64,000 nt of DNA from Legionella fallonii LLAP-10 (GCF_000953135.1 NZ_LN614827.1:2385001-2449000); one strand, 5' to 3'. Shown: positions 28,591-38,112, counted from the first letter of the stretch. The notes: a model not told the origin generated them from the letters alone. Program-made: numbers and translations.

Positions 28591-31353
28591 ATGACTCGTA
28601 TCCACCTATTACAATTAATCGACATCTGTAGTCAAATTAAAAGTTATATTGAGAATATAAACGTAGAGTCTGAATCAAATCTAGAACTTAAAAACATCTC
28701 TCAAAGCTTAGATAACCAAATAAAAAACCTTTATAGCTTGCAAGTAATGGCTACTCGAAAAATTCTCAATGGAGAAAATATTATCGAACCTCGCTGCAAG
28801 GAGAGACTTAATGAAGCAACAAATAAAACGTCTCAAATACTTCAGGAAATATCGGATCTTATTCAACGGATTAAAACTGTTGCTACGACGAGAAGTGTTA
28901 GAACAAGTGCTCCTGATGGTTTTCTCAGCCAACCTAAGGAATTAAGCGTTGAAACTTTATTTAGTGACTTTATAAAGAATATTAATGAAACATATAAGAT
29001 GATTGATTTAGAAGACCCCAACTTAGCTGAGAATTGTCAAATAGATTATTTAGTATATACACAAGAGCTATTTCAAAAATCTCCAGAGCAATTTGCAACA
29101 TTCAAAAATGATCCACTTTCTACGGAGCAAAAAACTAAAATAATCGACTATTTTTACAAATTTAGGTACGCCATGTTAAAAAACAAGGAGCCGCTAATTA
29201 ATTTTAACGGGAGAAAATCCGTCGGAGTGATTGCACTGCACGTGCTATATGGACAATTCGGCTTTGATCACTTTAATAATTTTTCGGAAGCACAAAAAAA
29301 TGAATTAATCCGAGAGTGTGATAATTTACCGTCCTCTCCAATTAACTTAGGTGAAAAAATATCTTTTGAAGAGTTCTTTGCTGCTTTTTATAATCCTGAA
29401 ATAAAAGCTAATGAGTTTGGAATTGACATTAATGATCACACACAAATTTATGCCACAAAATTATTAATTAGTGCTGTCTTGACTTCAGGTATCGAAGTAA
29501 AAAATGATAACTATATGGATAGTACATTTAATCGTTCTACTAACCCTTACAAAGTATCAACACAAAGATACCGTGATTTTCTTTGTGAGGTAAATGAAAA
29601 AGGCGATTACCTCATCAAAGTCAGACATAAATTACTTCTAGATAATGACCCCATTCAAAAACATGATCTTAATAAGATGTCATCATCCCCTCTCGATCTC
29701 CTCTTGGCCCATACTTATTTTCAAACGGGAGTATGGGGGACAATGACATCCCATGATCCAATAACAAAGCAAAAGATCACAAAAGAGTTGTGGCAAAATA
29801 GAGAAGAACATAGACAATTAATCAATAAAGAACTAACTCGCTTATATAACGATCCCAAAACTAATCTTGTAATAGCGGCATTAGGTATCGCTCTACATGA
29901 AGCAAAGGCAAATATACTATTTTCAGGGAGCAATCTCCATTGTGGTTCATTAGGCAGAGAACGTGGGAAAGGAGCTGGAACTGCTGGATTCTATGACAGC
30001 TTAAATAAAGTTATTATTTCTAATTCAATTATTAATTCCTACAACAATAATATAGATTCAACTCATATAGGAACACTTATTCATGAAGGATTACACTTCC
30101 TATTTGACCATATTCTCAAAAGAGAATCATCGCCTGTAATAGCAGGAAGTGAGGAAGAAAGAGAATTAGATAGAGCAATAATAGAGGATCAAAAATATCG
30201 AAAAACTTTAGATGAGAATACATTAACAAGTAGTGAACGTTCTGTATGGACTACTGTAGTACACCACTTAGAAAAAGAACCTTCTTATAAGCTTGATTCC
30301 ACTAATATTGATAATTGCATTTATAAGACGGGTCACACCATGCGTGTAGAAATCATTGTTCGCCCGATGGAGCAAATTGCATTTGGTATATCAGAAAATG
30401 CTATCAAAAAAGTTATGCCTACTGTTTACAGATTTTATAAAGAAAAATGCGTTCCCCTTTTGGAGCAATATGTAAACTCAAATCAGTTGAAAGAAAAAGG
30501 TAGAGAGCAACACATCGAGCGTGAACAACAACTGCGTGAACAACAACTGCGTGAACAACAACTGCGTGAACAACAACTACGTGAACAACAACTGCGTGAA
30601 CAACAACTGCGTGAACAACAACTGCGTGAACAACAACTGCGTGAACAACAACTGCGTGAACAACAACTGCGTGAACAACAGCTGCGTGAACAACAACTGC
30701 GCGAACAACAACTGCGCGAACAACAGCTACGTGAACAACAACTGCGCGAACAACAACTGCGCGAACAACAACTGCACGAACAACAACTGCGCGAACAACA
30801 ACTGCGCGAACAACAACTGAGTGAACAACAACTACGTGAACAACAACTACGTGAACAACAACTACGTGAACAACAACTACGTGAACAACAACTACGTGAA
30901 CAACAACTGAGTGAACAATTGCACAAACAGCATCGTAAAATATTTATAAGTTCAACGGAACTGAAGATCAACAACATACTGGACGAACTATCACGAAAAA
31001 TTGGCGATATTGATCAGCATCATTTTAAAGAAGCTCTCGTTACCTCCGAGCGATTATTAAATGCATTGCAAGAAGCCAAGATCAACTACTTAATTGAGCT
31101 TAATAATTTGGACATGAATATTACAAATGTAAATAAAGGGTTTGAAAATACATGTAAAGCCTTGATCGATAAAGCAAGACCGATGTTGGAAAGGGATTTG
31201 GACTGGGGGACTTATCTAACCAATCTATTAAAAGTAATTGCTAATGCAATTATTTGGGTAGCCTCCTTTGGACAGGCTAACAGCTTCTTCAAGCAAGAGC
31301 GGTCTGAATCAATTAAAATAGTTGAAGCAGTAGAACAAGAGTTAAAACTTTAG
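28591..31353 (+). CDS. Large HExxH protein with QLREQ repeat coiled coil (putative metallopeptidase effector)
   Basis: A 920-residue protein. Residues 1-130 are helical. A central part contains IGTLIHEGLHFLFDH with H498-E-x2-H502, the zinc-metallopeptidase HExxH motif. It is followed by Glu-rich sequence (EEERELDRAIIED) that could provide the third ligand. The Leu-rich helix and the HExxH resemble peptidases but I cannot name a family. From about 646 to 775 the protein consists of 26 copies of QQLRE, a highly charged helix, encoded by a 15-bp tandem repeat. The last 140 residues are again helical, with a hydrophobic patch (LLKVIANAIIWVASFG). AAGGA precedes the ATG. Effector status is inferred. 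Confidence 0.65.
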   Translation: MTRIHLLQLIDICSQIKSYIENINVESESNLELKNISQSLDNQIKNLYSLQVMATRKILNGENIIEPRCKERLNEATNKTSQILQEISDLIQRIKTVATTRSVRTSAPDGFLSQPKELSVETLFSDFIKNINETYKMIDLEDPNLAENCQIDYLVYTQELFQKSPEQFATFKNDPLSTEQKTKIIDYFYKFRYAMLKNKEPLINFNGRKSVGVIALHVLYGQFGFDHFNNFSEAQKNELIRECDNLPSSPINLGEKISFEEFFAAFYNPEIKANEFGIDINDHTQIYATKLLISAVLTSGIEVKNDNYMDSTFNRSTNPYKVSTQRYRDFLCEVNEKGDYLIKVRHKLLLDNDPIQKHDLNKMSSSPLDLLLAHTYFQTGVWGTMTSHDPITKQKITKELWQNREEHRQLINKELTRLYNDPKTNLVIAALGIALHEAKANILFSGSNLHCGSLGRERGKGAGTAGFYDSLNKVIISNSIINSYNNNIDSTHIGTLIHEGLHFLFDHILKRESSPVIAGSEEERELDRAIIEDQKYRKTLDENTLTSSERSVWTTVVHHLEKEPSYKLDSTNIDNCIYKTGHTMRVEIIVRPMEQIAFGISENAIKKVMPTVYRFYKEKCVPLLEQYVNSNQLKEKGREQHIEREQQLREQQLREQQLREQQLREQQLREQQLREQQLREQQLREQQLREQQLREQQLREQQLREQQLREQQLREQQLREQQLREQQLHEQQLREQQLREQQLSEQQLREQQLREQQLREQQLREQQLREQQLSEQLHKQHRKIFISSTELKINNILDELSRKIGDIDQHHFKEALVTSERLLNALQEAKINYLIELNNLDMNITNVNKGFENTCKALIDKARPMLERDLDWGTYLTNLLKVIANAIIWVASFGQANSFFKQERSESIKIVEAVEQELKL
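30526..30915 (+). repeat. 15-bp coding minisatellite, 26 copies
   Basis: CAACAACTGCGTGAA and close variants (CTACGT, CTGCGC, CTGCAC, CTGAGT) repeat 26 times without interruption, giving QQLRE with occasional Ser or His in place of Arg. The unit is divisible by three, so copy-number change keeps the frame. Blocks of identical variants (four CTACGT in a row near the end) show recent slippage or unequal exchange. Confidence 0.97.
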
Positions 31354-31375
31354 AGAGGAGGTGTAATAAACCAGG

Positions 31376-31665
31376 TGATTACACTTCCAATCCCTTTTAT
31401 TCGCTAACACCTCTTTGGTTCTTAGACTAATGAGATCTCGCTCAACTTCGGCAAAGAGTGAAAACAGGATAATCATCACTTTTGATGTCATATCATGTTA
31501 CCTCCTGTCTAAGTTCTGCTTAATGACAATCACACGCACTTGTTTTTTGATTAACTCATTAACTAAGCCTATGACCTCCCCTGTGCTTCGACCCAATCGA
31601 CTTAGTTCGGTGACAATTAGTGTGTCGGCATCGTCTAATGTTATTTCTATTGACTCCACTTTGGT
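31376..31665 (-). pseudogene. Serine recombinase (resolvase/invertase) remnant
   Basis: Minus strand: DDADTLIVTELSRLGRSTGE and LIKKQVRVIVIKQNLD are followed, after a shift, by VMIILFSLFAEVERDLISLR and TKEVLANKR. This is the order of the catalytic-domain end and helix E of serine recombinases. The N-terminal part with the catalytic Ser and the C-terminal helix-turn-helix are missing. Confidence 0.8.
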
Positions 31666-31753
31666 TTCATTTGATTGAGCTAAAAAGAGAACCGTTTCAT
31701 TACGTACGCATTGAAAAAGAAACGCGCTACTATGCAAAGATGGATGGTATCTT

Positions 31754-32491
31754 TCATTGGATGCAACATTTTTTGGATACCTCCTCTGTGTTATTTCTTA
31801 ATGAGAGCCTCAATGGGGAATGAGGGAAAAAAGTATGAGTAATTCGGACAGCTGTTTCTTGCTCTTCAGTGGATAAATTTGTATAAGCTTCTTCAAGCCC
31901 AAATGAGCGTATTGGGGACTTATTATTATTGCAATATGTTTTCATTAAAAACAGACAAAGCAAGATGCAATTAAATGGGCATTCATTAACATCGGCCGTG
32001 TAAATTAGAATAGTTAAAATAAGGTTATGATCAAGTTTGTATAAGTTGCTCGTGTTTTGCCTATGTCCCTGTAATAAAGTAGCTCCAGCTTGTTTGAAAA
32101 GAGCTATTTTTCGCAAATAGCTCTTTTCATTTTGATTGTAAATTCCACACAATTTTATTTGTTCTTCATTTTCTATTCCAGTATTCATCAATACCGCTTG
32201 ATGAATGGTTTTATTTGCTCTTAATAAATCAAGACAGTCTTCATTCAGATGATTGAAACTTAAATTCAACTGTTTGATATTGGGGAATTTACTGCTTAGG
32301 GCTTCCATTAAAATAATAAGTCCCTCTTTAGTAATCGGATTTTTTGATAAATTGAGACCTTTTAAAAAGGGATAATGCATTAACTGTTCTGTAATTGATT
32401 TTAAATCTTGATTAGTAATTTCCTGATTGTACAAGTTAAGAATATTTGCTTTAGAAATATGAGCTGCAAGCGCTTTGCTTTCGATCGCCAT
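31754..32491 (-). CDS. Leucine-rich repeat protein (putative effector)
   Basis: 245 residues from ATG 32491 (AAAGGA nine bases before); the frame is open further up but without a better start. LNLYNQEITNQDLKSITEQL, LKGLNLSKNPITKEGLIILM and IKQLNLSFNHLNEDCLDLL are three ribonuclease-inhibitor-type LRR units (about 15-100). The remaining 145 residues are helical and unassigned. LRR proteins of this kind in Legionella are often host-directed, acting by protein binding; this is inference. Confidence 0.72.
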   Translation of the reverse strand: MAIESKALAAHISKANILNLYNQEITNQDLKSITEQLMHYPFLKGLNLSKNPITKEGLIILMEALSSKFPNIKQLNLSFNHLNEDCLDLLRANKTIHQAVLMNTGIENEEQIKLCGIYNQNEKSYLRKIALFKQAGATLLQGHRQNTSNLYKLDHNLILTILIYTADVNECPFNCILLCLFLMKTYCNNNKSPIRSFGLEEAYTNLSTEEQETAVRITHTFFPHSPLRLSLRNNTEEVSKKCCIQ

Positions 32492-32644
32492 GGTTGGAAT
32501 TCCTTTAGTCAATTTTTCGACTGTTAATATTATCTTAATATTGATCATATAGCATAATAAATATACTAAGTGATTTTAGATAATATGGCTATGATTATTT
32601 AATTTTACCATGAATAACTCATTTTTCTGACCAAGAGGTGCACC

Positions 32645-33484
32645 ATGTTCAATAAACTTTTCAAAACAAAGCCTCATGTAAAAAATGTTAATTTCTCAAT
32701 TGGTGAATTAATTGGGGCACTGAATCAACGGTGTTCTGCTAGTCATGGTCAACAACAGCAAGAGACTATCCATGATCCGGAAAATATGCTGCGAGAACAC
32801 ATTAATACTTATAATCAATTAAAGAACCTGAATATAGATACAGCAAAAGAAAACTATAGCCTCACAAACATTTGTATTGATCTCTATAGAAATAAGCCTG
32901 AAATCAAGATTTATAAAAATAAAAAGCAAATCGCTTTATTGGGAGGCATTATAGCGGAACAAACGGAAGGTCAATTAAGGTGGTTGCAAGAAACCATGGA
33001 GTCATTGGCAGGAGAAAAACCAATACAGGGCGAATATTTTTCATACCTTGCAGGGCAAAATGTCACTAACAGCGGGGGAAATATGGTTGAATTACTTTGT
33101 AAATCCGCGAATGTCAACTGGATTCCCCAATTTTCAACTAAAGATAAATCAGCAACAATCAGTGCTGATGAAAACGGAATTAACTATTTTATTAAAATAC
33201 CGATTCGGTCTATTAAAAATTTTCACAACATTGAAACACCGGTTATAGCTAATCTTGACTCACCTATAGGATATGTCTCTATTCACCTACAAGTATCTAT
33301 GGATAAACAGAATCAACCCTGCCACCGTATTACCTACAGCCTTGAATCCAATAATGAAGAGTTTAGGAAAAAAATAGTGCAACCTTTATATGATGATCTT
33401 CAGAAAGCATATAAACATGGGATGAAAACGAAAGAAATAGAAACATTAGAAAGTGATGTTACTTCTTCAAAAAAACTGCAATAA
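32645..33484 (+). CDS. Hypothetical protein
   Basis: 279 residues; GAGGTG before the ATG supports the start. No family is recognised. Residues 1-110 are mainly helical, with Gln runs near 33-38. The middle (about 120-200) and the later SPIGYVSIHLQVSMDKQNQP look beta-rich. No signal peptide or membrane segment is present. It lies downstream of, and divergent from, the LRR gene. The single-gene setting and AT-rich leader fit an effector-like gene but nothing more can be said. Confidence 0.55.
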   Translation: MFNKLFKTKPHVKNVNFSIGELIGALNQRCSASHGQQQQETIHDPENMLREHINTYNQLKNLNIDTAKENYSLTNICIDLYRNKPEIKIYKNKKQIALLGGIIAEQTEGQLRWLQETMESLAGEKPIQGEYFSYLAGQNVTNSGGNMVELLCKSANVNWIPQFSTKDKSATISADENGINYFIKIPIRSIKNFHNIETPVIANLDSPIGYVSIHLQVSMDKQNQPCHRITYSLESNNEEFRKKIVQPLYDDLQKAYKHGMKTKEIETLESDVTSSKKLQ

Positions 33485-33669
33485 CGAGCCTGTATTAGCG
33501 AAGTGTAATAGGCCTGATGGGTATAGGTAGACCCTGTTTTCGATCAACATTAGGAGGTTCGGTCGGGAGCCTGACGCAAAGAACCAGTTGATGTTTGAAA
33601 TTCACATCACTTGGTAACCTGTTAGTCTGCATCTGATCAATCGCTAAAGATGCTTAATTATACATAATG

Positions 33670-34995
33670 TCAATTTACCGATGTCTCTTTAACGTGTATC
33701 AGTCGATAAATTAGTATTGCCGCGCGCTGCGTCTGAATGGGTAACGAATCAATATTCAGTGTTTCTTTTGTTGAATGAGCCCCTGTCCCTAACGCACCCA
33801 ATCCTGCCAAATCGGCAGATACTATAGATGCTATATGAGAAATATCACCAGCACCGCGAACTCCTGGATCAAGAGGCTTAATTGCCCCATATTCTAAATC
33901 GTTACTTACACGACTATACTTTTTCAATAGCTCTAAATTACTAGAACTGGGCGGCATGGCAGGAATTCCATCTTGAAAATTAATTGAGGCAGTAGTGCCA
34001 GGTAAATGTTTTTTCACGATTGCTATAATTCGCTTCTCTGCATCTAATTTTTGATGAACAGTTAAAAACCGTAAGTCTCCTTTTGTCATCGCGGTTCTGG
34101 CAATGACATTACCTTTCCCGAAAGCCGAACCTTGCGACTTACTTTTGTCATAACTAATAGTCGTTCCCCCAAAAATAAGTCCCGGACTAAAAGATAAATA
34201 TTTTTCTTCTGAAAGTTGTGTGAGCATGGTGTTAAGGATGCGTGTTAACTCAAAAATAGCTCCGTAGCCAGCTGATTTCTGAAAAATTTCGGAAGAATGA
34301 GCCTCATTTCCTTGCGTTTCAAGCATCCAATTAGTAATACCTCTACGAGCAATGGTTGCTGTGTCAGAAGTAATAGCCCACTCAAAATCTAAAGCAATAT
34401 CACTCTTCCGCGCAGCCTCAAATAATGGTTTTCTTGAAATGGATGTTGGTTTTCCAGAGTCTTCTTCATCGCCAGTTAACACAACAGTAATGGTAGCATT
34501 ATCGAGAGCATGAGCAGCTTGCAACGCTTTTAATGCATAGAGAATAACAAGATCTCCTCCTTTATCATCAATTACACCAGGCCCTGTGGCAATATTTCCA
34601 TGTCGCTCAAATTTTTGAAACAGACTATCCTTTGGGAAAACTGTATCTAAGTGACCTATGAGCAGTAGTCTCTTCCCAGTTGTACCTTTGCGCTCTATAA
34701 TCAAGGATCCTGCTCGATGCATATTAGCAGGTTCTTCTACCCATCGCGTTTTAAATCCTAGTTGTTCAAATTGCGATCGTAAAATTTCTCCAACCAGGTG
34801 AACCCCGTCAATATTAGCAGTACCACTATTAATATTGACTAATTTTTCTAATAAAGAAAGCTGTTCATCTTTTTGTTGAGTTATATATTTACTAATTTGT
34901 TTTTCTACAGCAGATAGTGAAGCTGCTTGGGTTGTTGAAAAAAATAGCATTCCAGCTATTGAAAATAATATGAATTGCAGCCTGGTTATCATCAT
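33670..34995 (-). CDS. Secreted M20-family metallopeptidase (glutamate carboxypeptidase-like)
   Basis: About 441 residues. The start is ATG 34995 or 34992 (AAGG just upstream); the longer open frame runs into a recombinase remnant and is rejected. MMITRLQFILFSIAGMLFFS is a signal peptide ending near TQAAS. The zinc motifs of M20 follow: GHLDTVFP, the bridging Asp in GVIDDKGG, and the general base GDEEDSG, then DFEWAITS. It resembles carboxypeptidase G2 and would release C-terminal glutamate or similar from folates or peptides in the periplasm. Its 5' region abuts a truncated serine recombinase. Confidence 0.85.
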   Translation of the reverse strand: MMITRLQFILFSIAGMLFFSTTQAASLSAVEKQISKYITQQKDEQLSLLEKLVNINSGTANIDGVHLVGEILRSQFEQLGFKTRWVEEPANMHRAGSLIIERKGTTGKRLLLIGHLDTVFPKDSLFQKFERHGNIATGPGVIDDKGGDLVILYALKALQAAHALDNATITVVLTGDEEDSGKPTSISRKPLFEAARKSDIALDFEWAITSDTATIARRGITNWMLETQGNEAHSSEIFQKSAGYGAIFELTRILNTMLTQLSEEKYLSFSPGLIFGGTTISYDKSKSQGSAFGKGNVIARTAMTKGDLRFLTVHQKLDAEKRIIAIVKKHLPGTTASINFQDGIPAMPPSSSNLELLKKYSRVSNDLEYGAIKPLDPGVRGAGDISHIASIVSADLAGLGALGTGAHSTKETLNIDSLPIQTQRAAILIYRLIHVKETSVN

Positions 34996-35044
34996 AAGCC
35001 TTATGAAATCGAGCCAACTTCCAAACAATAATAACATCAATTTG

Positions 35045-35215
35045 TCGTCGCTTTGCTTGATTGATTAATTTTGTCCGTTTCGGACGGTCTTTAGCTCCTG
35101 ACCCAATTTCAGTAATTTCACTTTCAATAGGCCAATCCCGAGCTTTGGCATATTTTTTCATAGCCTCAAATTTGCATGTCCAATGTGTGTTGGTCATGCG
35201 TTGAAAAACCGGCAT
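35045..35215 (-). pseudogene. Serine recombinase N-terminal-domain remnant
   Basis: The minus strand encodes AMKKYAKARDWPIESEITEI, GSGAKDRPKRTKLINQAKRR and IDVIIVWKLARF, matching the part of serine recombinases after the catalytic Ser (gSGak.RP...iDvvvvwklDRf). It ends abruptly where the M20 peptidase leader begins. A different piece of a similar protein is at 31376-31665; they may or may not come from one gene. Confidence 0.75.
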
Positions 35216-35577
35216 AAACTCCTGCCTTCATACTAGGCCAAAAATACCTGAGATTGGTCTGTCGGAAGCCCTTTAAATATAAGGTTCTAAAATCTTGATT
35301 TTATCATGGCCATAAACCAGTGTTTTCAGCCGCATTAAAGATAACCAAACTTCAATATGACTGCAATACATGAAACTGCCTATCCCAGGTTAAAACCACA
35401 TCCCAGGCCAACAGAGGACGAGAAAAACTTCAACCAACGTTCGATGAGGTAATTCTGATGGAAGAAAGCACACCTCAGCATCAATGATCAATAAATTATA
35501 ATCTATCAATAACAGTGGGAAAAACCTGACGTTATGCCTTTGGCAAACCCAATACCGGATTACAATTACAAACCTGA
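35216..35577. other. Intergenic region with unresolved fragments
   Basis: 360 bases; short open pieces but no supportable gene. It precedes the methionine aminopeptidase fragment on the plus strand. Confidence 0.4.
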
Positions 35578-35754
35578 ATGACTTTTACTATTGAACCAAT
35601 GCTCAATTTGGGTAGGAAAGAGGTCAGGACTTTAGGAGATGGTTGGACTATTGTCACAAAAGATCATAAATTATCTGCACAATGGGAACATACTATTTTA
35701 GTAACAGATGATGGATATGAGGCACTTACCTTAAGACCAGATGAACAACTATAG
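35578..35754 (+). pseudogene. Methionine aminopeptidase type I, C-terminal fragment
   Basis: The plus strand reads [39 protein letters not shown] and [15 protein letters not shown] to a TAG. This is the last 58 residues of a type I methionine aminopeptidase, with the metal ligand Glu (IEP) and the last Glu (QWEHT). The upstream sequence (LQLQ then a stop) only weakly continues it. A truncated extra copy, not the housekeeping gene. Confidence 0.88.
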
Positions 35755-35869
35755 ACATCTATCGTATTAAGATAATAACTCAAGATGCTTTAATGACTTT
35801 GATTTCGAGATAAGCTTTTAACTAACTACGCTCAAGCGTCCTTACGCGCTCATAAAATTATTATTGAAT

Positions 35870-35888
35870 GTCCCACTTGTCCCATATG
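35870..35888. repeat. GTCCCAC pair resembling 26467-26550
   Basis: AATGTCCCACTTGTCCCA, the same paired heptamer as downstream of tRNA-Phe, here just before another truncated gene. Confidence 0.4.
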
Positions 35889-35989
35889 TTCCATCAATTT
35901 TGTATGGAATGTCTTAAATATAATTTAACCTGAAATTTAAGCTCTACAACAAGAGGTTGGTCTATGATTAATCTCACATTTTATATGGA

Positions 35990-36421
35990 TTTCCCGGAAT
36001 ATCACATTTAGGTATGAAAAATGCAGACCAGTTAATAAATAGCCCGCGCTTTGGAGAACTTTTAGAAAATTTAATCTATATGGAATTACTTAAGCAAAAC
36101 AGTTGGTCAGAAGAGAAGGTAGAGTTATTATATTTTCGAGACAAATATCAAAATGAAGTAGATATTGTATTAGAGCGGGATAATCATCAGATCATAGGGG
36201 TTGAAATCAAAGCATCAACAACTATAAATATGCACGACTTTAAAGGATTAATAAAGTTAGCAGAATTTAATCCTTCAAAATTTCAATATGGTGTCATTTT
36301 TTATTCTGGAAAAGAGATATTACCTTTCTCGCAAAATGAAATTAAATTATTCGCCTTACCGATAAGTTTGTTTATCAAGCCGAATAAAAAGAAAGAGGAT
36401 GCACCCAAGGAGAAAAGTTAG
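35990..36421 (+). pseudogene. AAA ATPase DUF4143 C-terminal fragment
   Basis: From ATG 36014 the frame encodes 135 residues: SPRFGELLENLIYMELLK, LYFRDKYQNEVDIVLE and GVEIKASTTINMHDFKGL. This is the nuclease-like DUF4143 tail of the AAA+DUF4143 ATPase family. Homology continues upstream (GISHLG from about 35996) in frame, without the ATPase part. It is thus a truncated gene, though the open frame could be expressed. Confidence 0.82.
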
Positions 36422-36433
36422 ATAAAATATCAT

Positions 36434-36490
36434 CAGTAAAAAGCACTCCAGATAATTCAGCTACTTTTAGCATGGCCTCTCTGGGTTACA
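36434..36490 (-). pseudogene. Second integrase fragment
   Basis: The minus strand reads MLKVAELSGV, and about 55 bases match 27511-27566 closely (the same 20-mer ATAATTCAGCTACTTTTA with a few changes around). It is a second copy of part of the integrase, about 8.9 kb from the first. Confidence 0.7.
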
Positions 36491-36619
36491 TTATAAGGCC
36501 AGTTTTACTTGGAGCCGGATGGAATAAAAAGCTTCTTTGCTAAAGAACGCACATCCCCTCTTCGAGGAAACTGCTAAGGAATTTTCTCAAAACATTCAAT
36601 TCATTGCCATGCCTCGAAA

Positions 36620-36831
36620 AGGTAGAAAAAGTAAAAATATACCTAGAAAAATAGCCATGTATATTGCAAAAAAGGTTTACGATTATCGGTTTAAAGGAAA
36701 TTGCTAAGGCTTTTGGATTGACACACTATGCGGCGATTGCAAATGCCATTTTTACACTTTCTAACAAATTAGCAGAATATTCTGAGATTAACTTAAAATT
36801 AAATACTATTATCAAAAGACTTGCCCCCTAA
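36620..36831 (+). pseudogene. RAYT-like transposase C-terminal remnant (DnaA-C-like helix-turn-helix)
   Basis: PRKGRKSKNIPRKIAMYIAK is followed, after a frameshift, by IGLKEIAKAFGLTHYAAIAN and a TAA after TIIKRLAP. The LKEIAKAFGLxHY segment is the DnaA-domain-IV-like helix-turn-helix at the end of many REP-associated tyrosine transposases. The frame break excludes function. Confidence 0.7.
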
Positions 36832-36908
36832 TCTACAGTAAAATCTCATGTAATTTCTATACCGTAAACCCTTTATTAAGAATTTAAATAATTTGTAGGC
36901 TATTAAGT

Positions 36909-37532
36909 ATGAAACCTCTTGCACGTGGATATATACATCTAGCTGCATTTTTTATTGCTCTTTGTGCATGCACTATACTAATCATCTACAGCAAAGAGGC
37001 TTGTGCCATTTTTGCCAGTGTAATATATAGTATAAGCCTTATTGGACAATATGGTGTCAGCGCGCTTTATCATACCCGCATGTGGAGTCGGCAAAAATAT
37101 TTATTACTGAGACGCATTGATCATGCGGCTATTTTTGTTTTAATCGCAGGAACAGCAACTCCCATTTGTCTACTTAAGTTAAAGAACGCGTCTGGATTGC
37201 AGCTTTTATCCATCCTTTGGCTAATAGCAATAATTGGAATGTTCATGACGACCATATGGACTCACGTACCAAAATGGACTAGAGCGCTTCTTTATGTTGC
37301 CATGGGTTGGATTGGAGTTCTCTATTTTCCCGAAATTAAATCTTCGCTAAACACAACAAATATACAGTTATTAGTAATAGGAGGAGTTGCCTATACACTA
37401 GGTGCTATGATCTATGCTTTTAAGTGGCCGGATCCCTTTCCTAGCATCTTTGGATATCATGAAGTCTTTCATGTTTTAGTTGTCTTGGGGAGTGGATTTC
37501 ATTTTTGTCTTAACTATAATATAGCAACCTAA
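36909..37532 (+). CDS. Hemolysin III/PAQR-family membrane protein (TrhA-like)
   Basis: 207 residues, seven hydrophobic helices. SALYHTRMWS, RRIDHAAIFVLIAGTATP and FGYHEVFHVLV contain the conserved Ser-x3-His, Asp-His and His-x3-His of the HlyIII/PAQR family, which coordinate zinc and suggest hydrolase activity. Bacterial members are implicated in membrane fluidity control. Normal length. The name hemolysin III is historical. Start ATG 36909 lacks a strong ribosome site (AGTATG). Confidence 0.92.
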   Translation: MKPLARGYIHLAAFFIALCACTILIIYSKEACAIFASVIYSISLIGQYGVSALYHTRMWSRQKYLLLRRIDHAAIFVLIAGTATPICLLKLKNASGLQLLSILWLIAIIGMFMTTIWTHVPKWTRALLYVAMGWIGVLYFPEIKSSLNTTNIQLLVIGGVAYTLGAMIYAFKWPDPFPSIFGYHEVFHVLVVLGSGFHFCLNYNIAT

Positions 37533-37947
37533 TTCTGTATCTAAGTTTCGCCATCGATTGGCGAGCTCGCTCAAAATAAATGTTACCCAAAATAGGAAAA
37601 TTTTGATTCGTTGCCTCAGTTATCGCTTCCTGTATCCTCCTTTGTGCTGGTGGCAGACTGTCCTCAGCATATCAAAAATTTTTTCAAAAAAAACTTTTGG
37701 TTCAACTATACGAAAATTTCGGCTAGTTCATATAGTTGAAAAAGACTTATTATCGATCCACCTGATTCTGCTACAGCTATACTTTTTGTGAAACCAATGA
37801 GATCAACATAACCCAAGCATCTTTTTCTATTTATTTTTTAAAAGAATTTTTTCCCTTACCTTCCTGCTCGGTTAAGGGATGCATCGAAAATACTAGGGAT
37901 AATTTATAATGTATCAAATCAATTGATTGTTAACATAGAACTCCATT
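37533..37947. other. Intergenic region, no supported gene
   Basis: 415 bases. The minus strand shows a short protein-like stretch (SIIS LFQLYELAEIFV) that stops after about 30 codons, possibly one more gene remnant. No RNA gene or terminator is recognised. Confidence 0.35.
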
Positions 37948-38112
37948 TTATCCTAGTGGAACCCTACCTAATAATACTAAAATGAGATATATCACCAATA
38001 TAAGCCCAATAATACTGACCGGACGATATCCCCATTCTCGGCTATAGCCCCAGGTAGGTAATCCACCGATGAGAAAAAGGATTAATAATACTAGTATAAT
38101 AGTGCCAAGCAT
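37948..38112 (-). CDS. DUF3309-family small membrane protein
   Basis: 54 residues: MLGTIILVLLILFLIGGLPT, WGYSREWGYRPVSIIGLILV and a hydrophobic end. Two membrane helices flank a conserved LPTWxYSxxWGYxP loop, exactly the DUF3309 pattern. GGAAGAG stands five bases before the ATG. Function unknown; such proteins are often stress-linked. Confidence 0.88.
   Translation of the reverse strand: MLGTIILVLLILFLIGGLPTWGYSREWGYRPVSIIGLILVIYLILVLLGRVPLG

Noticed and set aside
30526..30915. CRISPR array
   Set aside because: The 15-bp units are directly adjacent without spacers and in frame with a long gene.
30483..30977. Antisense frame of repeated Ser-Cys-Cys-Ser across the minisatellite
   Set aside because: It is a by-product of the repeat on the opposite strand; the real frame gives QQLRE inside a large gene.
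35041..35215. Long N-terminal extension of the M20 peptidase frame
   Set aside because: It runs into a serine-recombinase remnant; the signal peptide and AAGG place the start at 34995 or 34992.
37558..37791. 77-codon plus-strand frame after the HlyIII gene
   Set aside because: No ribosome site; composition is unlike the neighbouring genes, probably chance in remnant sequence.
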